Assembly (NCBI GenBank): GCA_049840815.1
Contig: JASGJI010000005.1
Location: 310,001 to 374,000, forward strand
Direction of reading: 5' to 3'
DNA length: 64,000 bases
Source of the DNA: JASGDN01 sp049840815
Lineage (GTDB): Bacteria; Chloroflexota; Chloroflexia; Thermomicrobiales; UBA6265
The notes below the pieces were generated by a model. That model did not search any database. It saw only the letters and a list, made by a program, of their open reading frames with translations, and had not been told where the DNA came from. Every line of letters begins with the position of its first letter. The first letter of the stretch is position 1. A program made the position numbers and the translations under genes. Below are positions 17,081 to 26,272 of the stretch, piece by piece.

Positions 17081-17959
17081 TCAACCCTTGACACCCGAGA
17101 GGGTCATCGCCTCCACGAAGTTCCGCTGGAGCGCGAGGAAGACGAGCAGCACCGGCAGCATCGCCAGCAAGGCGACCGCCATCAACTGCGGGTAGTTCGT
17201 GCCGTACGAGCTCTCGAAGAGGGCCACCCCGAGCGGGAGTGTACGGTAGCGATCGCCGGTCGCCACCAGCAAGGGCCAGAGCACACTATCCCAGTTCCAC
17301 ATGAAGATGAAGATCGCCAGAGACGAGAGCGCCGTCTTGCTCAGCGGCAGGACGATGGATGCGAAGATGCGGGGCTCACCCGCGCCGTCCAGCCGCGCCG
17401 CATCCAGAAGATCGTCCGGGATCGAGGCCATGTGCTGCCGCATCAGGAAGATGCCGAACGCGCTGGTGCCCGCCGGAATGATGAGTCCCCAGTAGGTATC
17501 AACCCATCCGAGCCACTTCACGATCAGGAAGAGGGGAATGATCATCGACGAGAGCGGGATCATCATCGTGGCCAGAACGATAGCAAAGAGCAGGTTCCGC
17601 CCCATGAACGTGAACTTGGCGAACCCATAGCCCGCCAGCGAGCACGTCACGAGGTTGAGGAGGGTGACACTGACCCCGACGATCACACTGTTCCAGAAGT
17701 ACCGTGTGATCGGATACGCCGCGAGCGCGTCCCGGAAGTTGTTGAGGTTGATGTCCTTCGGAATCCACCGCACCGGCTGCGTAAAGACCTCTCCCCTGGT
17801 CTTGAACGCCGTGCTCACCATGTAGGCGAATGGCATCAGAATCAACACCGCGAACGCAATGAGCGCCACATAGAGCAGGATGTGCTCCCAACGGATGCGC
17901 GACCACGGTGATGCTCGTCCACCCGCTGCAGTTGGTCCGGAACCGGTCACGCCGGCCAT
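17081..17959 (-). CDS. carbohydrate ABC transporter permease (MalG family)
   Basis: A 292-residue inner-membrane permease of a CUT1-type sugar importer. Six hydrophobic segments are seen, the first at about residues 25-47 (HILLYVALIAFAVLILMPFA). The EAA loop that docks the ATPase is recognisable around MASIPDDLLDAARLDGAGEP (about 178-197). It is the last gene of a three-gene operon: binding protein, first permease, this permease. No ATPase gene follows, so it probably uses a shared MsmX/UgpC-type ATPase encoded elsewhere. The stop is 6 bp from the terminator stem. Confidence 0.92.
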   Translation of the reverse strand: MAGVTGSGPTAAGGRASPWSRIRWEHILLYVALIAFAVLILMPFAYMVSTAFKTRGEVFTQPVRWIPKDINLNNFRDALAAYPITRYFWNSVIVGVSVTLLNLVTCSLAGYGFAKFTFMGRNLLFAIVLATMMIPLSSMIIPLFLIVKWLGWVDTYWGLIIPAGTSAFGIFLMRQHMASIPDDLLDAARLDGAGEPRIFASIVLPLSKTALSSLAIFIFMWNWDSVLWPLLVATGDRYRTLPLGVALFESSYGTNYPQLMAVALLAMLPVLLVFLALQRNFVEAMTLSGVKG

Positions 17960-17975
17960 ATTGCCACTCCTCTTG

Positions 17976-18914
17976 CTAGTCTGCCGAACCGAGGCGGTTG
18001 AGCCAGAACTGGACCAGCGTCGCAGCCCCGATAATGGCGAAGAGCACCACCGACATCGCTGCCGCAGTCCCGCCTTTCAGGAACACAAAGGCTGTCTGGT
18101 AGATATTCAGGGACATGACGAGGGTCGCGGTGACCGGCCCGCCCTGGGTCATCACCCATTGCGGCACGAAGACCTGCAACCCCGTAATCATGCCGATCAC
18201 ACTGACGAACAGCAATGTCGGGCGCAGGAGCGGCATCGTGATCGACCGAAAGAGCTGCCAACCTGTCGCCCCGTCGACCTTCGCGGCCTCATAGTAGTCC
18301 GACGGGATCTGCTGCAACCCCGCCAGGAAGACCACCATGAAGAAACCAACTTCCTTCCACACGCTCATGATGACGATCGCGCGGGGAGCCCAATCCTGAT
18401 CCGTGAGCCAGTTTTTCGGCGCAATGCCAAACGGTTCCAGGAAGAAGGCGTTCATCAACCCTTGCCGATTGAAGATCATCTTCCATATCGCCGATACCAC
18501 GACCCAACTCATGACCACCGGAATGAAGTAGAGCGTGCGAAAGAACCCCACAGCGCGCAGCTTGATGTTCAGCGCGAGCGCGAGCAGGAGCGCGAGAACC
18601 GCTACGGGAACATAGGTCATAAAGACATACGCGAAGCTGTTGACGAGCGACGCATGGAATCGCTGATCGTCCATCAAGGTCCGATAGTTTGCCAGTCCGG
18701 CAAATACGGGCTTCTCCACGACGCTGAATGTGAAGAATGAGAGATAGAACGTCCGGGCGATCGGGATGATGGCAAAGAGGAGAAAGAAGCAGAGCGCAGG
18801 GAGCGTGAAGAGGAATCCCCAGAGGTTGCGCTTCTGCATGTACGTGAGGCGAGGACGGCGATGAGCAGCACGTGTCGCCTTGGCTGTTCCAGCCTGATCG
18901 GCGGTGGTCGACAT
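17976..18914 (-). CDS. carbohydrate ABC transporter permease (MalF/UgpA family)
   Basis: A 312-residue permease, partner of the preceding MalG-type protein. After a basic N-terminus (RAAHRRPRLTYMQKRNLWGF) there are six membrane segments. The EAA-like loop reads QQIPSDYYEAAKVDGATGWQ near residue 210. Sequence type points to glycerol-3-phosphate, maltose or oligosaccharide uptake but does not settle the sugar. The gap to the next permease is 16 bp. A stable stem-loop (18951-18986) separates it from the binding-protein gene. Confidence 0.92.
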   Translation of the reverse strand: MSTTADQAGTAKATRAAHRRPRLTYMQKRNLWGFLFTLPALCFFLLFAIIPIARTFYLSFFTFSVVEKPVFAGLANYRTLMDDQRFHASLVNSFAYVFMTYVPVAVLALLLALALNIKLRAVGFFRTLYFIPVVMSWVVVSAIWKMIFNRQGLMNAFFLEPFGIAPKNWLTDQDWAPRAIVIMSVWKEVGFFMVVFLAGLQQIPSDYYEAAKVDGATGWQLFRSITMPLLRPTLLFVSVIGMITGLQVFVPQWVMTQGGPVTATLVMSLNIYQTAFVFLKGGTAAAMSVVLFAIIGAATLVQFWLNRLGSAD

Positions 18915-18950
18915 AGGAGCGTCCCGTCTTCAGCGGCAGGCGGATGTCTC

Positions 18951-18986
18951 GGGGGAGCGCCAGGAAGAATCCTCCGGCGCTCCCCC
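18951..18986 (-). promoter_or_regulatory. intercistronic stem-loop after the binding-protein gene
   Basis: Perfect 11-bp stem (18951-18961 with 18976-18986) with an inner AGGA/TCCT pairing. It sits 8 bp after the binding-protein stop and before the permease start, where such hairpins often protect the upstream mRNA or cause partial termination, so that binding protein exceeds permease. Confidence 0.65.
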
Positions 18987-18993
18987 TGCGCGG

Positions 18994-20391
18994 TCATGAA
19001 CTCGCGATGGCGGCCTCGATCTGTGGCTTCACCGAGTCGAGTGCCTCCTGCGGGTCCTCTCCGGACAGCAAAGACTGCTCGAGCGCGGACTTCATGAGCG
19101 TGTCGACCTGCTCGCCAGCTGGCGTTACGGGAAGAAACTGCCCCTTCAACATCTCAGACGACCAGACATCGAAGAAGGGCAAGGCCTTCGCCTCGTCCGA
19201 ATCCTCCCAACCAGTCTTCGGCTGGATGAAGCTGGACTCCTTCAACCATCGTCCTGGGAACGAGGAGATATACCCGATGAACTTGAACGCCGCCGCCTTA
19301 TTCGCCTCATCGGTGGTGAGCGCGTTCACCGCCCAGTAGTACGCATAGAGCGGCGTCACCGGCCCATCGCCACCCGCCGTCACCGGGGTTGCTTCCGGCG
19401 TCCCGACCGCGCCCGGATGCTTCTGCGGCAGCGGCGCGATCGACCACTGATCCCCAACCGTGGAATCCGCCGTGATCAGCCCCATGCCCCACGGATTGAA
19501 CGGGGTCATGGCGATCTTGCCATCAATGAAATCCTGATACGGAACGGTGGCGTCCTGGTTGGCGACCGTAGGATCGGCGATCTTCGGGTCCTTCCAGATC
19601 ATGTCGTACCAGATGTGCAATGCTTCCACCGATGGTGCATCGGCGACGGTAACCGTCGTCCCGTCCTCAGCGACAACGCGACCGCCGGTCTGGAGCAGCA
19701 GGGTCCCGAAGAGATTGTGATACCAGCCGGAGTGCAGGTAGACGAAATCGAACCCACGGCGGGTGAGCGTGTCGCCGTCCTTGACAACCAGCTTGGCGCC
19801 CTGCTCGGTGACGGCAGCCCAGTCAGCAGGCGGCGCCTTCGGATTCAGACCAACCTCCGTGAAGGCGGCATCGTTCACCGCCATCGCCGTGACGTTGAAC
19901 TCGCTCGGCACGCCATAGACCTTGCCATCGACTGTGGAGCCTTCCAGAGCCGTGGGGATGTATGCTGCCTTGAGCTCATCGAGTGAGCCATACCCCATAT
20001 TCGCAGGATCGACTTCCTGAACGAGCCCCTTCGGAATGTAGGTCGACCGCATCTGCGCATCGTCCATGTTGATGATGTCCGGCCCCGTGCCGGTGCCCAT
20101 CGAAGCCAACATCTTGGTCGCAAACTCATTGTTCGGGATGATCTCGTACTGGACCTCAATGTCAGGGTTGGCCGCCATGAAGTCCGCGACGAGCGCCTTG
20201 TTGAGCTCCACCATCGGCGGGTGGGTGTGCGTCCAGAACTTGATGACCGTCTTGTCTTGGGCCGCCGCCGGACTGCCGGGCACGGCAGACGCCAGCGCCG
20301 CCGAGACCGTCAACCCAAGCGCCCCCTTGGTCAGAGTCCGACGATCAATTCGATCCGATCCGAATCCACGATCAGCATCACGATGCGCCAT
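18994..20391 (-). CDS. extracellular sugar-binding protein (Tat-exported)
   Basis: A 465-residue family 1 solute-binding protein that delivers a sugar to the downstream permeases. The leader contains DRRTLTKGALG, a twin-arginine signal, followed by a hydrophobic stretch and a GSPAAAQ cleavage region near residue 45. The mature part starts KTVIKFWTHTHPPMVELNKA and shows the family's DIINMDDAQM and GKVYGVPSEFN segments. The ATG at 20391 (MAHRDADRGFG) with GGAGG 10 nt upstream is preferred over a start 17 codons earlier. Confidence 0.9.
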   Translation of the reverse strand: MAHRDADRGFGSDRIDRRTLTKGALGLTVSAALASAVPGSPAAAQDKTVIKFWTHTHPPMVELNKALVADFMAANPDIEVQYEIIPNNEFATKMLASMGTGTGPDIINMDDAQMRSTYIPKGLVQEVDPANMGYGSLDELKAAYIPTALEGSTVDGKVYGVPSEFNVTAMAVNDAAFTEVGLNPKAPPADWAAVTEQGAKLVVKDGDTLTRRGFDFVYLHSGWYHNLFGTLLLQTGGRVVAEDGTTVTVADAPSVEALHIWYDMIWKDPKIADPTVANQDATVPYQDFIDGKIAMTPFNPWGMGLITADSTVGDQWSIAPLPQKHPGAVGTPEATPVTAGGDGPVTPLYAYYWAVNALTTDEANKAAAFKFIGYISSFPGRWLKESSFIQPKTGWEDSDEAKALPFFDVWSSEMLKGQFLPVTPAGEQVDTLMKSALEQSLLSGEDPQEALDSVKPQIEAAIASS

Positions 20392-20531
20392 CGATCCCGT
20401 TCCTCCACGCTCCAATCCAGCCAGATGGACGTTTCGGGTCACACAAGGACATGGCGGCCCGATCAGCAGAATCTAGCACCGGACCCGACCGAAGGGAAGC
20501 ACCCTATCACACGAGCTAGCCTCATCTGGGG

Positions 20532-21590
20532 TCATCCGTTGACAATCATGGTGATAACCGCGACGACCAACGGGAACGACAGTCCAATCAGGATCACCCC
20601 GTTCAGCCACTTGTGATCCCGCAGCACCGCCAGGAACTCGCGGATGGTCGCGGCCGGCCAGAAATAGGACGCCGTCGGGGAGCCGGTCGCGTAGCCCTTC
20701 AGCTTTGCCCGGCGCATCAGCATCGCCGCCCGGAAGGCATGGAAGTTGTTCGTGGAGACCGCAGCGCGCCCGGTGACGTTCATCCCGTCCAGCAACGCCT
20801 TCGAGAAGCGGACGTTCTCCCACGTCGTGCGGGAGCGGTCCTCCAGCACGATCTCGCCTGCGTCGATCCCGCGATCCTGAAGATAGCGGGCCATTGCCTC
20901 CGCCTCAGAGACCGATTCATCGGCCCCGCGCCCGCCGGATGGCATCAACACGGTCGCCCGCCCCGCCTGCCGAGAACGCTGGAAGACCTCGATCCCCCGG
21001 TCGAGCCGGCTCCGCAGGAGCGGTGTCACCGCGCCATTCCGCAGGCCCGCGCCGAGCACGATCACGGCATCGACCGGCTGCCCCCAGCGCCGCGTGACAA
21101 AGAGGTAGAGCGCCGAATAGCTCACGAAGGCGGTGAACACGAAGCTCAAGTACATCAACGGAAAACCGAGCAATGCAACGATCAGGAGCAGGCGCGGGCT
21201 ATCCGCAACGATGGAAAGGCCTGCCAGCCCGACGTAGACGAGAATGCCCAACCCCATCGCCAGCGACAGCGCGTGGGCAGGACTCCGCCCCTCTCGCCGC
21301 ATCAACACGACCCCGTTGATCGCCAGCACGAGTCCGAGGATGACGACGGACGCCAGCGCGATCCCCAGCACGCCAAGCAAAATCCAGTCGGCGGTGAGGT
21401 CGGATGGATCGTCGACGTTGCCCGTCTTGTCGAGCACCAGGCCAAGCACCGTCAAGCCCGCGATCGATACCCCGGCGAGGAGAAAAATCCCCGTACGCAA
21501 CGTCCGCTCATCCCGCAACGCGAAGAGCCCCGCCATCGCGAGCAGGAACACGCTCGGAAACCAGACCCACACCACGCAGCAATCCCCCAC
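20532..21590 (-). CDS. YdcF-family membrane protein (DUF218)
   Basis: A 352-residue protein with about five N-terminal membrane segments (residues 5-165), a DUF218/YdcF domain (about 172-310) and one C-terminal helix (LIGLSFPLVVAVITMIVNG). The domain has AVIVLGAGLRNGAVTPLLRS, the conserved SGGRGADESVSEAEAMARYL stretch and LEDRSRTTWENVRFSK, the usual E-x-x-S-x-x-T-x-E-N signature. YdcF proteins bind S-adenosylmethionine in E. coli, and relatives act in envelope metabolism; the role here is unknown. It is transcribed singly, with the sugar-transport operon upstream on the coordinate axis. Confidence 0.87.
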   Translation of the reverse strand: MGDCCVVWVWFPSVFLLAMAGLFALRDERTLRTGIFLLAGVSIAGLTVLGLVLDKTGNVDDPSDLTADWILLGVLGIALASVVILGLVLAINGVVLMRREGRSPAHALSLAMGLGILVYVGLAGLSIVADSPRLLLIVALLGFPLMYLSFVFTAFVSYSALYLFVTRRWGQPVDAVIVLGAGLRNGAVTPLLRSRLDRGIEVFQRSRQAGRATVLMPSGGRGADESVSEAEAMARYLQDRGIDAGEIVLEDRSRTTWENVRFSKALLDGMNVTGRAAVSTNNFHAFRAAMLMRRAKLKGYATGSPTASYFWPAATIREFLAVLRDHKWLNGVILIGLSFPLVVAVITMIVNG

Positions 21591-21726
21591 AATACCGGGC
21601 GCGTATCGGAGCGAGATCCCGGATTCAACCCCTTCGACGCTGGCGAGATACCATGACGCTGTGTAAGATCGCGCCAGCAGTCAGCATAGGCCCAACCATT
21701 GGCACGTAGTATGGTGGAGAACCTCC

Positions 21727-22491
21727 ATGTCCGTATCCAGCCGTGATCTCGGAAACCGGGTAGCGCTCGTCACCGGAGCCGCGCGGGGCATTGGCCGCGC
21801 CATCGCCGTTCGCCTCGCCTCCGAAGGCGCGAGGGTCGTCATCGCCGACATCGACGAGGCGCAGGCGACCGCCACCGCCGCCGAAATCAACGGCGATGCG
21901 GGCGACGCGGCGATGGGCGTGCGGCTCGATGTGACATCGAAGGAGAGCTGGACGGCAGTCCTCGAGGCCGTGGAGCAGCACTGGGAGCCACTCTCGATCC
22001 TGGTGAACTGCGCCGGCATCGCCGGCCGCGCCGCCCCGATGTGGGAGTACAGCGTCGAGGAATGGCGGCAGGTGATCGATATCGATCTGAACGGCGTCTT
22101 CCTTGGCTGCCACTCCGCGGTGCCGGGCATGATCGAGCGCGGCTACGGGCGCATCGTGAACATTGCGTCCATCGCCGGCAAGGAGGGCAACCCGAACGCC
22201 GGCGCCTACTCCGCCGCGAAGGCCGGCGTGATCGGCCTCACCAAGTCGCTGGCGAAGGAGTTGGCGACGAAGGGCATCATCGTGAACGCGGTGACCCCGG
22301 CGGTGATCGCCACGGAGATCTTGCAGCAACTGACGGATGAGCATATCGCCTACATGACGGCGCGCATCCCGATGGGTCGCGTGGGCCAGCCGGAGGAAGT
22401 GGCGGCGCTGGTGGCGTTCCTATGCTCCGACGATGTGACGTTCTCGACGGGCTCCGTCTTCGACATCTCCGGCGGCCGCGCGACGTACTAG
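21727..22491 (+). CDS. SDR-family oxidoreductase (FabG-like)
   Basis: A 254-residue classical SDR. It has the TGxxxGxG site VTGAARGIGRAIAVRLA (about residues 15-31), NCAG in ILVNCAGIAGRA (about 92), the catalytic Ser in NIASIAGKEGN (about 145) and Tyr/Lys in GAYSAAKAG (about 158-162). The VIATEIL and FSTGSVFDISGG end pieces are typical of 3-oxoacyl-ACP reductase and sugar-dehydrogenase relatives, and the substrate cannot be told apart. AUG 21727 follows GGAGAACCTCC. Two small genes follow in the same direction. Confidence 0.88.
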   Translation: MSVSSRDLGNRVALVTGAARGIGRAIAVRLASEGARVVIADIDEAQATATAAEINGDAGDAAMGVRLDVTSKESWTAVLEAVEQHWEPLSILVNCAGIAGRAAPMWEYSVEEWRQVIDIDLNGVFLGCHSAVPGMIERGYGRIVNIASIAGKEGNPNAGAYSAAKAGVIGLTKSLAKELATKGIIVNAVTPAVIATEILQQLTDEHIAYMTARIPMGRVGQPEEVAALVAFLCSDDVTFSTGSVFDISGGRATY

Positions 22492-22510
22492 CGGCTGCGC
22501 GGAGGACGGC

Positions 22511-22837
22511 ATGGCTGAACGCGACGGAAGCTTCTTTCTCGAACCCGACGTCTATCTGTTCACCACGTTTGTCATAGTGCGCGGCGAAATGACCGAGTTC
22601 GTGGCCCAGGTCGAGGTTCATCGAGACGGCGTCTGGCACCCTATCATTCGCTACGACACGGCCCATGGCGAAGCGCACATCGACTATATCAATCCGGGTG
22701 GTCGCACCTATGATAAGGTCTGGTTGGGCGAGAAGGCCCCATGCAACAAGCTCTATGCGGCCATCACCACTGAACTCCGTACGGAGTACCGTACGCACCT
22801 AGCTCGATGGCACCGTCAGAGGAGGCGCAGAGCATGA
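22511..22837 (+). CDS. small hypothetical protein (108 aa), first of a coupled pair
   Basis: A 108-residue soluble protein with the distinctive stretch WHPIIRYDTAHGEAHIDYIN (about residues 42-61), which looks like a conserved beta-hairpin core, and a basic C-terminal tail (HLARWHRQRRRRA). No function is recognised. It begins 19 bp after the SDR stop with GGAGGACGGC as ribosome binding site, and its stop overlaps the next start as ATGA. Confidence 0.68.
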   Translation: MAERDGSFFLEPDVYLFTTFVIVRGEMTEFVAQVEVHRDGVWHPIIRYDTAHGEAHIDYINPGGRTYDKVWLGEKAPCNKLYAAITTELRTEYRTHLARWHRQRRRRA

Positions 22838-23082
22838 GACAACTTGCCGATCCTGAGCCGGAAGGATCGCTTGAAGACCCAATGGTGATGTTCCTTCACG
22901 ACCTGATTGACGATGAACGCGAGTTCGCCATCATGCAGGACCCGGAACGCATTGCCGTCTTCGAGGTCCGGCCCAAGACATACCGCGATGAGCGCGTTCC
23001 TGACATCGAGACGCGGCGTACGAAAGCGTATGTCGTGGGATGGGAACTCCGGAAGGATCATCCCACCCTGCCGCAACGGTAG
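22834..23082 (+). CDS. small hypothetical protein (82 aa), second of a coupled pair
   Basis: An 82-residue acidic protein starting MRQLADPEPEGSLEDPMVMF. The ATG overlaps the upstream stop by 4 bp (ATGA), with GGAGG 10 nt before it, so the pair is translationally coupled. The basic-tail/acidic pairing resembles two-component modules such as toxin-antitoxin, but no toxin fold is recognisable and the order of the two would not prove it. A strong terminator lies 12 bp downstream. Confidence 0.68.
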   Translation: MRQLADPEPEGSLEDPMVMFLHDLIDDEREFAIMQDPERIAVFEVRPKTYRDERVPDIETRRTKAYVVGWELRKDHPTLPQR

Positions 23083-23093
23083 GCACCGACGAC

Positions 23094-23140
23094 GCACACA
23101 GAGACGGGCGGACCGCGATGGTCCGCCCGTCTCTGTGTGC
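23094..23140. terminator. bidirectional terminator hairpin
   Basis: Perfect 21-bp stem (23094-23114 with 23120-23140) and a 5-nt GCGAT loop, between the coupled small genes and the convergent DUF917 gene. Confidence 0.9.
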
Positions 23141-23159
23141 GATTGCATGGCGGACGCGA

Positions 23160-24239
23160 TTAGCCGAAGCGCTCCTCCACCGGAACGAACGGCACATCGT
23201 AGCCGAAGTACTGCGGGCCGACGAGCTCCAGGCCGGCGGGCGTCCGCCATCGGGAGTCGCACGGGATGCCGATCACCACGACCCGGAAGCCATAGCGCAG
23301 GTCTTCCGTCGTGATCGGCTCGCCCGTCTCGGCGTCCAGCATCGTGATCAGGTCCGGCACCGTCACCAGCGCCTCGTCCTCGGTGCGGGCGATCAGGAAT
23401 TCGTTCTGGAAGTCGATCTCCAGCGTGCGCCCGGTGTAGTCGCCGGTTCCCTCAACCTTCGCCGTGCCCCGCGCGAACCCGCCGACCGTTCGCCGCTCGA
23501 TGTCGGCGATCTTGCCCGTCCAGATCGCGTGGCCGTGCGTCACATCGAGCACGGTCTTGATGGGATCGGTGTGCAGGCGGTGGGACTCGCGAATGGCACG
23601 GCCGATCTCCTCGATCAGCGTCATCGTGCCAGCGATGCCGGCTTCCTTCAGCTGCTTGCCGGTCATCACATAGTTGGACATGTATGCCGCCGCGCCCATG
23701 TTCACCGTGACCCCACGCGCAAAGGTTTCCGTCCACCGATTGTCGATGGTGTTGAAGATGACGCTGTTGCCCTTGTCGTCCGCCAGCGCCATCGGGGTCG
23801 CCTTCACGCCCACCAGCGTGGCCGTCACCATCTGGATTTCCGGGAAGGCGCGTCCCATCGAATCGCCGTCCACCAGCGGGATGCCCAGCCGAGCGGCGAC
23901 GGTCAGCGGCACCAGCGAGTTCACCCCTCCCGCCTCGATCGACATCGTGGCGCGGAACGGGCGTCCGTAGAGCTCCTGCAACGCAAGGAACGCCGAGACG
24001 ATCTCCTCGCCGGATGGGACCTTCTCCACCATCACGGTGGGAGCGCCCATCATCGCGGTCGGGGCGATCAGGTCATCATCATCCAGTTCGTCGAAGCTGA
24101 GCATCTGGACGGGGGCCTTGCCAACCATCGTGCTGCGGGCCATCAGCTTGCCGATGTAGGGATTGCCGCCACCACCGGTCCCGAGCACCGCCGCGCCCAT
24201 CGCCATGTCGTCCAACTGGTCGATCGTGATTGTTCTCAT
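23160..24239 (-). CDS. DUF917 family protein
   Basis: A 359-residue protein of the DUF917 family, often encoded beside hydantoinase/oxoprolinase-type genes and thought to act with them. The conserved glycine-rich loop AVLGTGGGGNPYIGKLM lies at about residues 17-33; SIEAGGVNSLVPL and DGDSMGRAFPEIQM follow. The start at ATG 24239 has GGGGAG 10 nt upstream. It lies 95 bp downstream of the hydantoinase-like gene on the same strand, so the two are likely one operon. A paralogue is found at 26273-27448 on the other strand. Confidence 0.88.
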   Translation of the reverse strand: MRTITIDQLDDMAMGAAVLGTGGGGNPYIGKLMARSTMVGKAPVQMLSFDELDDDDLIAPTAMMGAPTVMVEKVPSGEEIVSAFLALQELYGRPFRATMSIEAGGVNSLVPLTVAARLGIPLVDGDSMGRAFPEIQMVTATLVGVKATPMALADDKGNSVIFNTIDNRWTETFARGVTVNMGAAAYMSNYVMTGKQLKEAGIAGTMTLIEEIGRAIRESHRLHTDPIKTVLDVTHGHAIWTGKIADIERRTVGGFARGTAKVEGTGDYTGRTLEIDFQNEFLIARTEDEALVTVPDLITMLDAETGEPITTEDLRYGFRVVVIGIPCDSRWRTPAGLELVGPQYFGYDVPFVPVEERFG

Positions 24240-24334
24240 AGCGGCGCATCTCCCCGAGCTGATCTCGGACATGACGCACCGGACGACCGTCGGATCTCGC
24301 CGATCGCCCAGTGGCCTATCGTGACCCGACGAGC

Positions 24335-25882
24335 CTACGCCAGCGAAAGATCGCCGACGGCCTTGACCCGGATCCGCGTCGCGTTGCCCGGCAGGTAGGC
24401 CAGTGGCACGTCCTCGACATCCACGATCTGGATCGTCGCCGGATCGGCACCCGCCGCCACCGCCCGCTCGCTAGCCTCCGCCTTCGCGGCATCCACGGCC
24501 TCGTCGCGCGTCATGCCGTCCAGGGCGTAGACGCGATCGACTTCACCGGAGATCTGCGCGATGGCCGCCCCAACCGCATTCGCGGCCTCGAAGTGCAGGG
24601 GCTTCACCATCTCGGACGCGCCTTCGACCGGGCGCGACACCAGCACGCTGCCGCCGCCAACGATGATCACCGGCACCGGCTCGGCGCTCGTCTTCATACG
24701 GTCCACCGCCGCTGCCACGATCCCCTGGATCGTCTCCAGCGCCGCCGCGACCTTGTCGGCATCCAGCCCGGCCACCTTCGCCGGATCGCCCATCTCCACC
24801 AGTCCGCTCGCCACCGCGATATCGGAGGTCGTGAGGATGTCACCGCCGAAGATCAGCGCCTGCTCCGTCAGCCGGTAGCCCACGCTCTTCGGACCGACCG
24901 TCTTCGCGTCCAGATCGACCAGCGAGCCGCCGCCGAGCCCAACCGAGTAGACATCCGGCATCCGGAAGTTCGTGCGCACGCCGCCGACTTCGACCGCGAC
25001 CGATGCCTCGCGCGGGAACCCATGGGTCAGCATGCCGACATCCGACGTGGTGCCCCCGATATCGACCACGATGGCATCGGTGAGGCCGGAAAGGAAGGCC
25101 GCGCCGCGCATCGAGTTGGTCGGCCCCGACGCGATCGTCAGCACCGGATAGGTGCGGGCGAAATCCGCCGCCATCAGGGTGCCGTCGTTCTGGGTGAGGT
25201 AGAGCGGCGCGGTGATGCCAAGCTCGGTGATCGCCTGCTCGAAGGCGGCCACGGTGCGGTCGGCCAGCGCGCGCAGGGACGAGTTCAGGATGGCGGCATT
25301 CTCCCGCTCCAGGAGGCCAATGCGTCCGATCTCGTTGGACTTGGTGATCGTGACGCCGGGAACCTCCTCCCGCACGAGCTCGGCAGCCCTGTCCTCCATC
25401 TCGGCATTGACCGGGGAGAAGACGCTGGAGATGGCGACGGCGGTGATGCCCTTTCCGGCGATCTCCTGCGCGATCCCGCGAATCTCTGCCTCATCGAACG
25501 GGGAGATGATGCGGCCGTCGAACTCATGCCCACCGTGGGCGAGGTAGACGGCGTGCTCCAGCGAATCGACCAGATCCTGCGGCCAATCCACCATTGGCGG
25601 CAGCGCGGCGGTCGCGGGCAAGCCAAGACGGATCGCGGCGACCGGCGAAAGATGCTTCCGCTCCACGATGGCATTCGTGAAGTGCGTGGTGCCGATCATC
25701 ACCGAGGCGATGGCGTCGGTCGCGGTCCCGGACTGCGACAGCACGCTGCGAATGGCGGTGGTGATGCCGCTGGTCACATCTTCCGTCGTGGGGGTCTTCA
25801 GCTTGGCAAGCACCACCCGGTCGTCCATCAGGACCGCGTCCGTGTTCGTCCCGCCGACATCCACGCCAATCCGCAAGCTCAT
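24335..25882 (-). CDS. hydantoinase/oxoprolinase family protein
   Basis: A 515-residue ASKHA-fold enzyme of the HyuA/oxoprolinase family, ATP-dependent ring-opening amidases acting on hydantoins or 5-oxoproline. The N-terminus MSLRIGVDVGGTNTDAVLMD carries the phosphate-1 motif, IVVDIGGTTSDVGMLTHG (about residue 275) the second and a C-terminal PVIIVGGGSVLVSRPVE the adenosine site. Substrate is uncertain, since DUF917-linked members form their own subgroup. The ATG at 25882 has GGAG 9 nt upstream, so it is preferred to the ATG five codons earlier. Confidence 0.9.
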   Translation of the reverse strand: MSLRIGVDVGGTNTDAVLMDDRVVLAKLKTPTTEDVTSGITTAIRSVLSQSGTATDAIASVMIGTTHFTNAIVERKHLSPVAAIRLGLPATAALPPMVDWPQDLVDSLEHAVYLAHGGHEFDGRIISPFDEAEIRGIAQEIAGKGITAVAISSVFSPVNAEMEDRAAELVREEVPGVTITKSNEIGRIGLLERENAAILNSSLRALADRTVAAFEQAITELGITAPLYLTQNDGTLMAADFARTYPVLTIASGPTNSMRGAAFLSGLTDAIVVDIGGTTSDVGMLTHGFPREASVAVEVGGVRTNFRMPDVYSVGLGGGSLVDLDAKTVGPKSVGYRLTEQALIFGGDILTTSDIAVASGLVEMGDPAKVAGLDADKVAAALETIQGIVAAAVDRMKTSAEPVPVIIVGGGSVLVSRPVEGASEMVKPLHFEAANAVGAAIAQISGEVDRVYALDGMTRDEAVDAAKAEASERAVAAGADPATIQIVDVEDVPLAYLPGNATRIRVKAVGDLSLA

Positions 25883-26272
25883 TCCGGCGATCTCCATTTC
25901 GAGAGCGAGATGAATCGTTCATCCAGGTGGCCGAGCGGCCACAGACACGCGCATTCTTGCACATACACGCCCGGTCGAATGGAGGGCATTCGGGGCAACG
26001 TACCATCCTTGTGCATTCTCGCGCACCATACGTATCACCGTCGTTGTATCATGTGCACAAGTTCCTTGGGACAATCCTCCAGTTGTTATGCTGCGTTGTG
26101 CGTGTAGCATTATCGGTGGTACCGGTCGTGGTCACCCGCATGCCGCTACGGCTGGATGGCGCACACCGCTCTTCCCCGGCAGCATCCCGACGCACCACGA
26201 AGGGTCTGCCCGGCACGCGACTCGCATGGCTGGCGAGTTCGCATCGCGATTCGGCCTCTTCGATAGCAGCTT
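25883..26272. promoter_or_regulatory. divergent control region with inverted repeat
   Basis: About 390 bp between the divergent hydantoinase-like and second DUF917 genes. A perfect 8-bp inverted repeat CTTGTGCA (26008-26015) and TGCACAAG (26054-26061), 38 bp apart, could bind a regulator. TTGTATCAT at 26044-26052 could hold a -10. No regulator gene is adjacent, and open frames here look like shadows. Confidence 0.4.

Noticed and set aside
22511..23082. Confident toxin-antitoxin call
   Set aside because: Size and coupling fit, but no toxin or antitoxin fold is recognisable.
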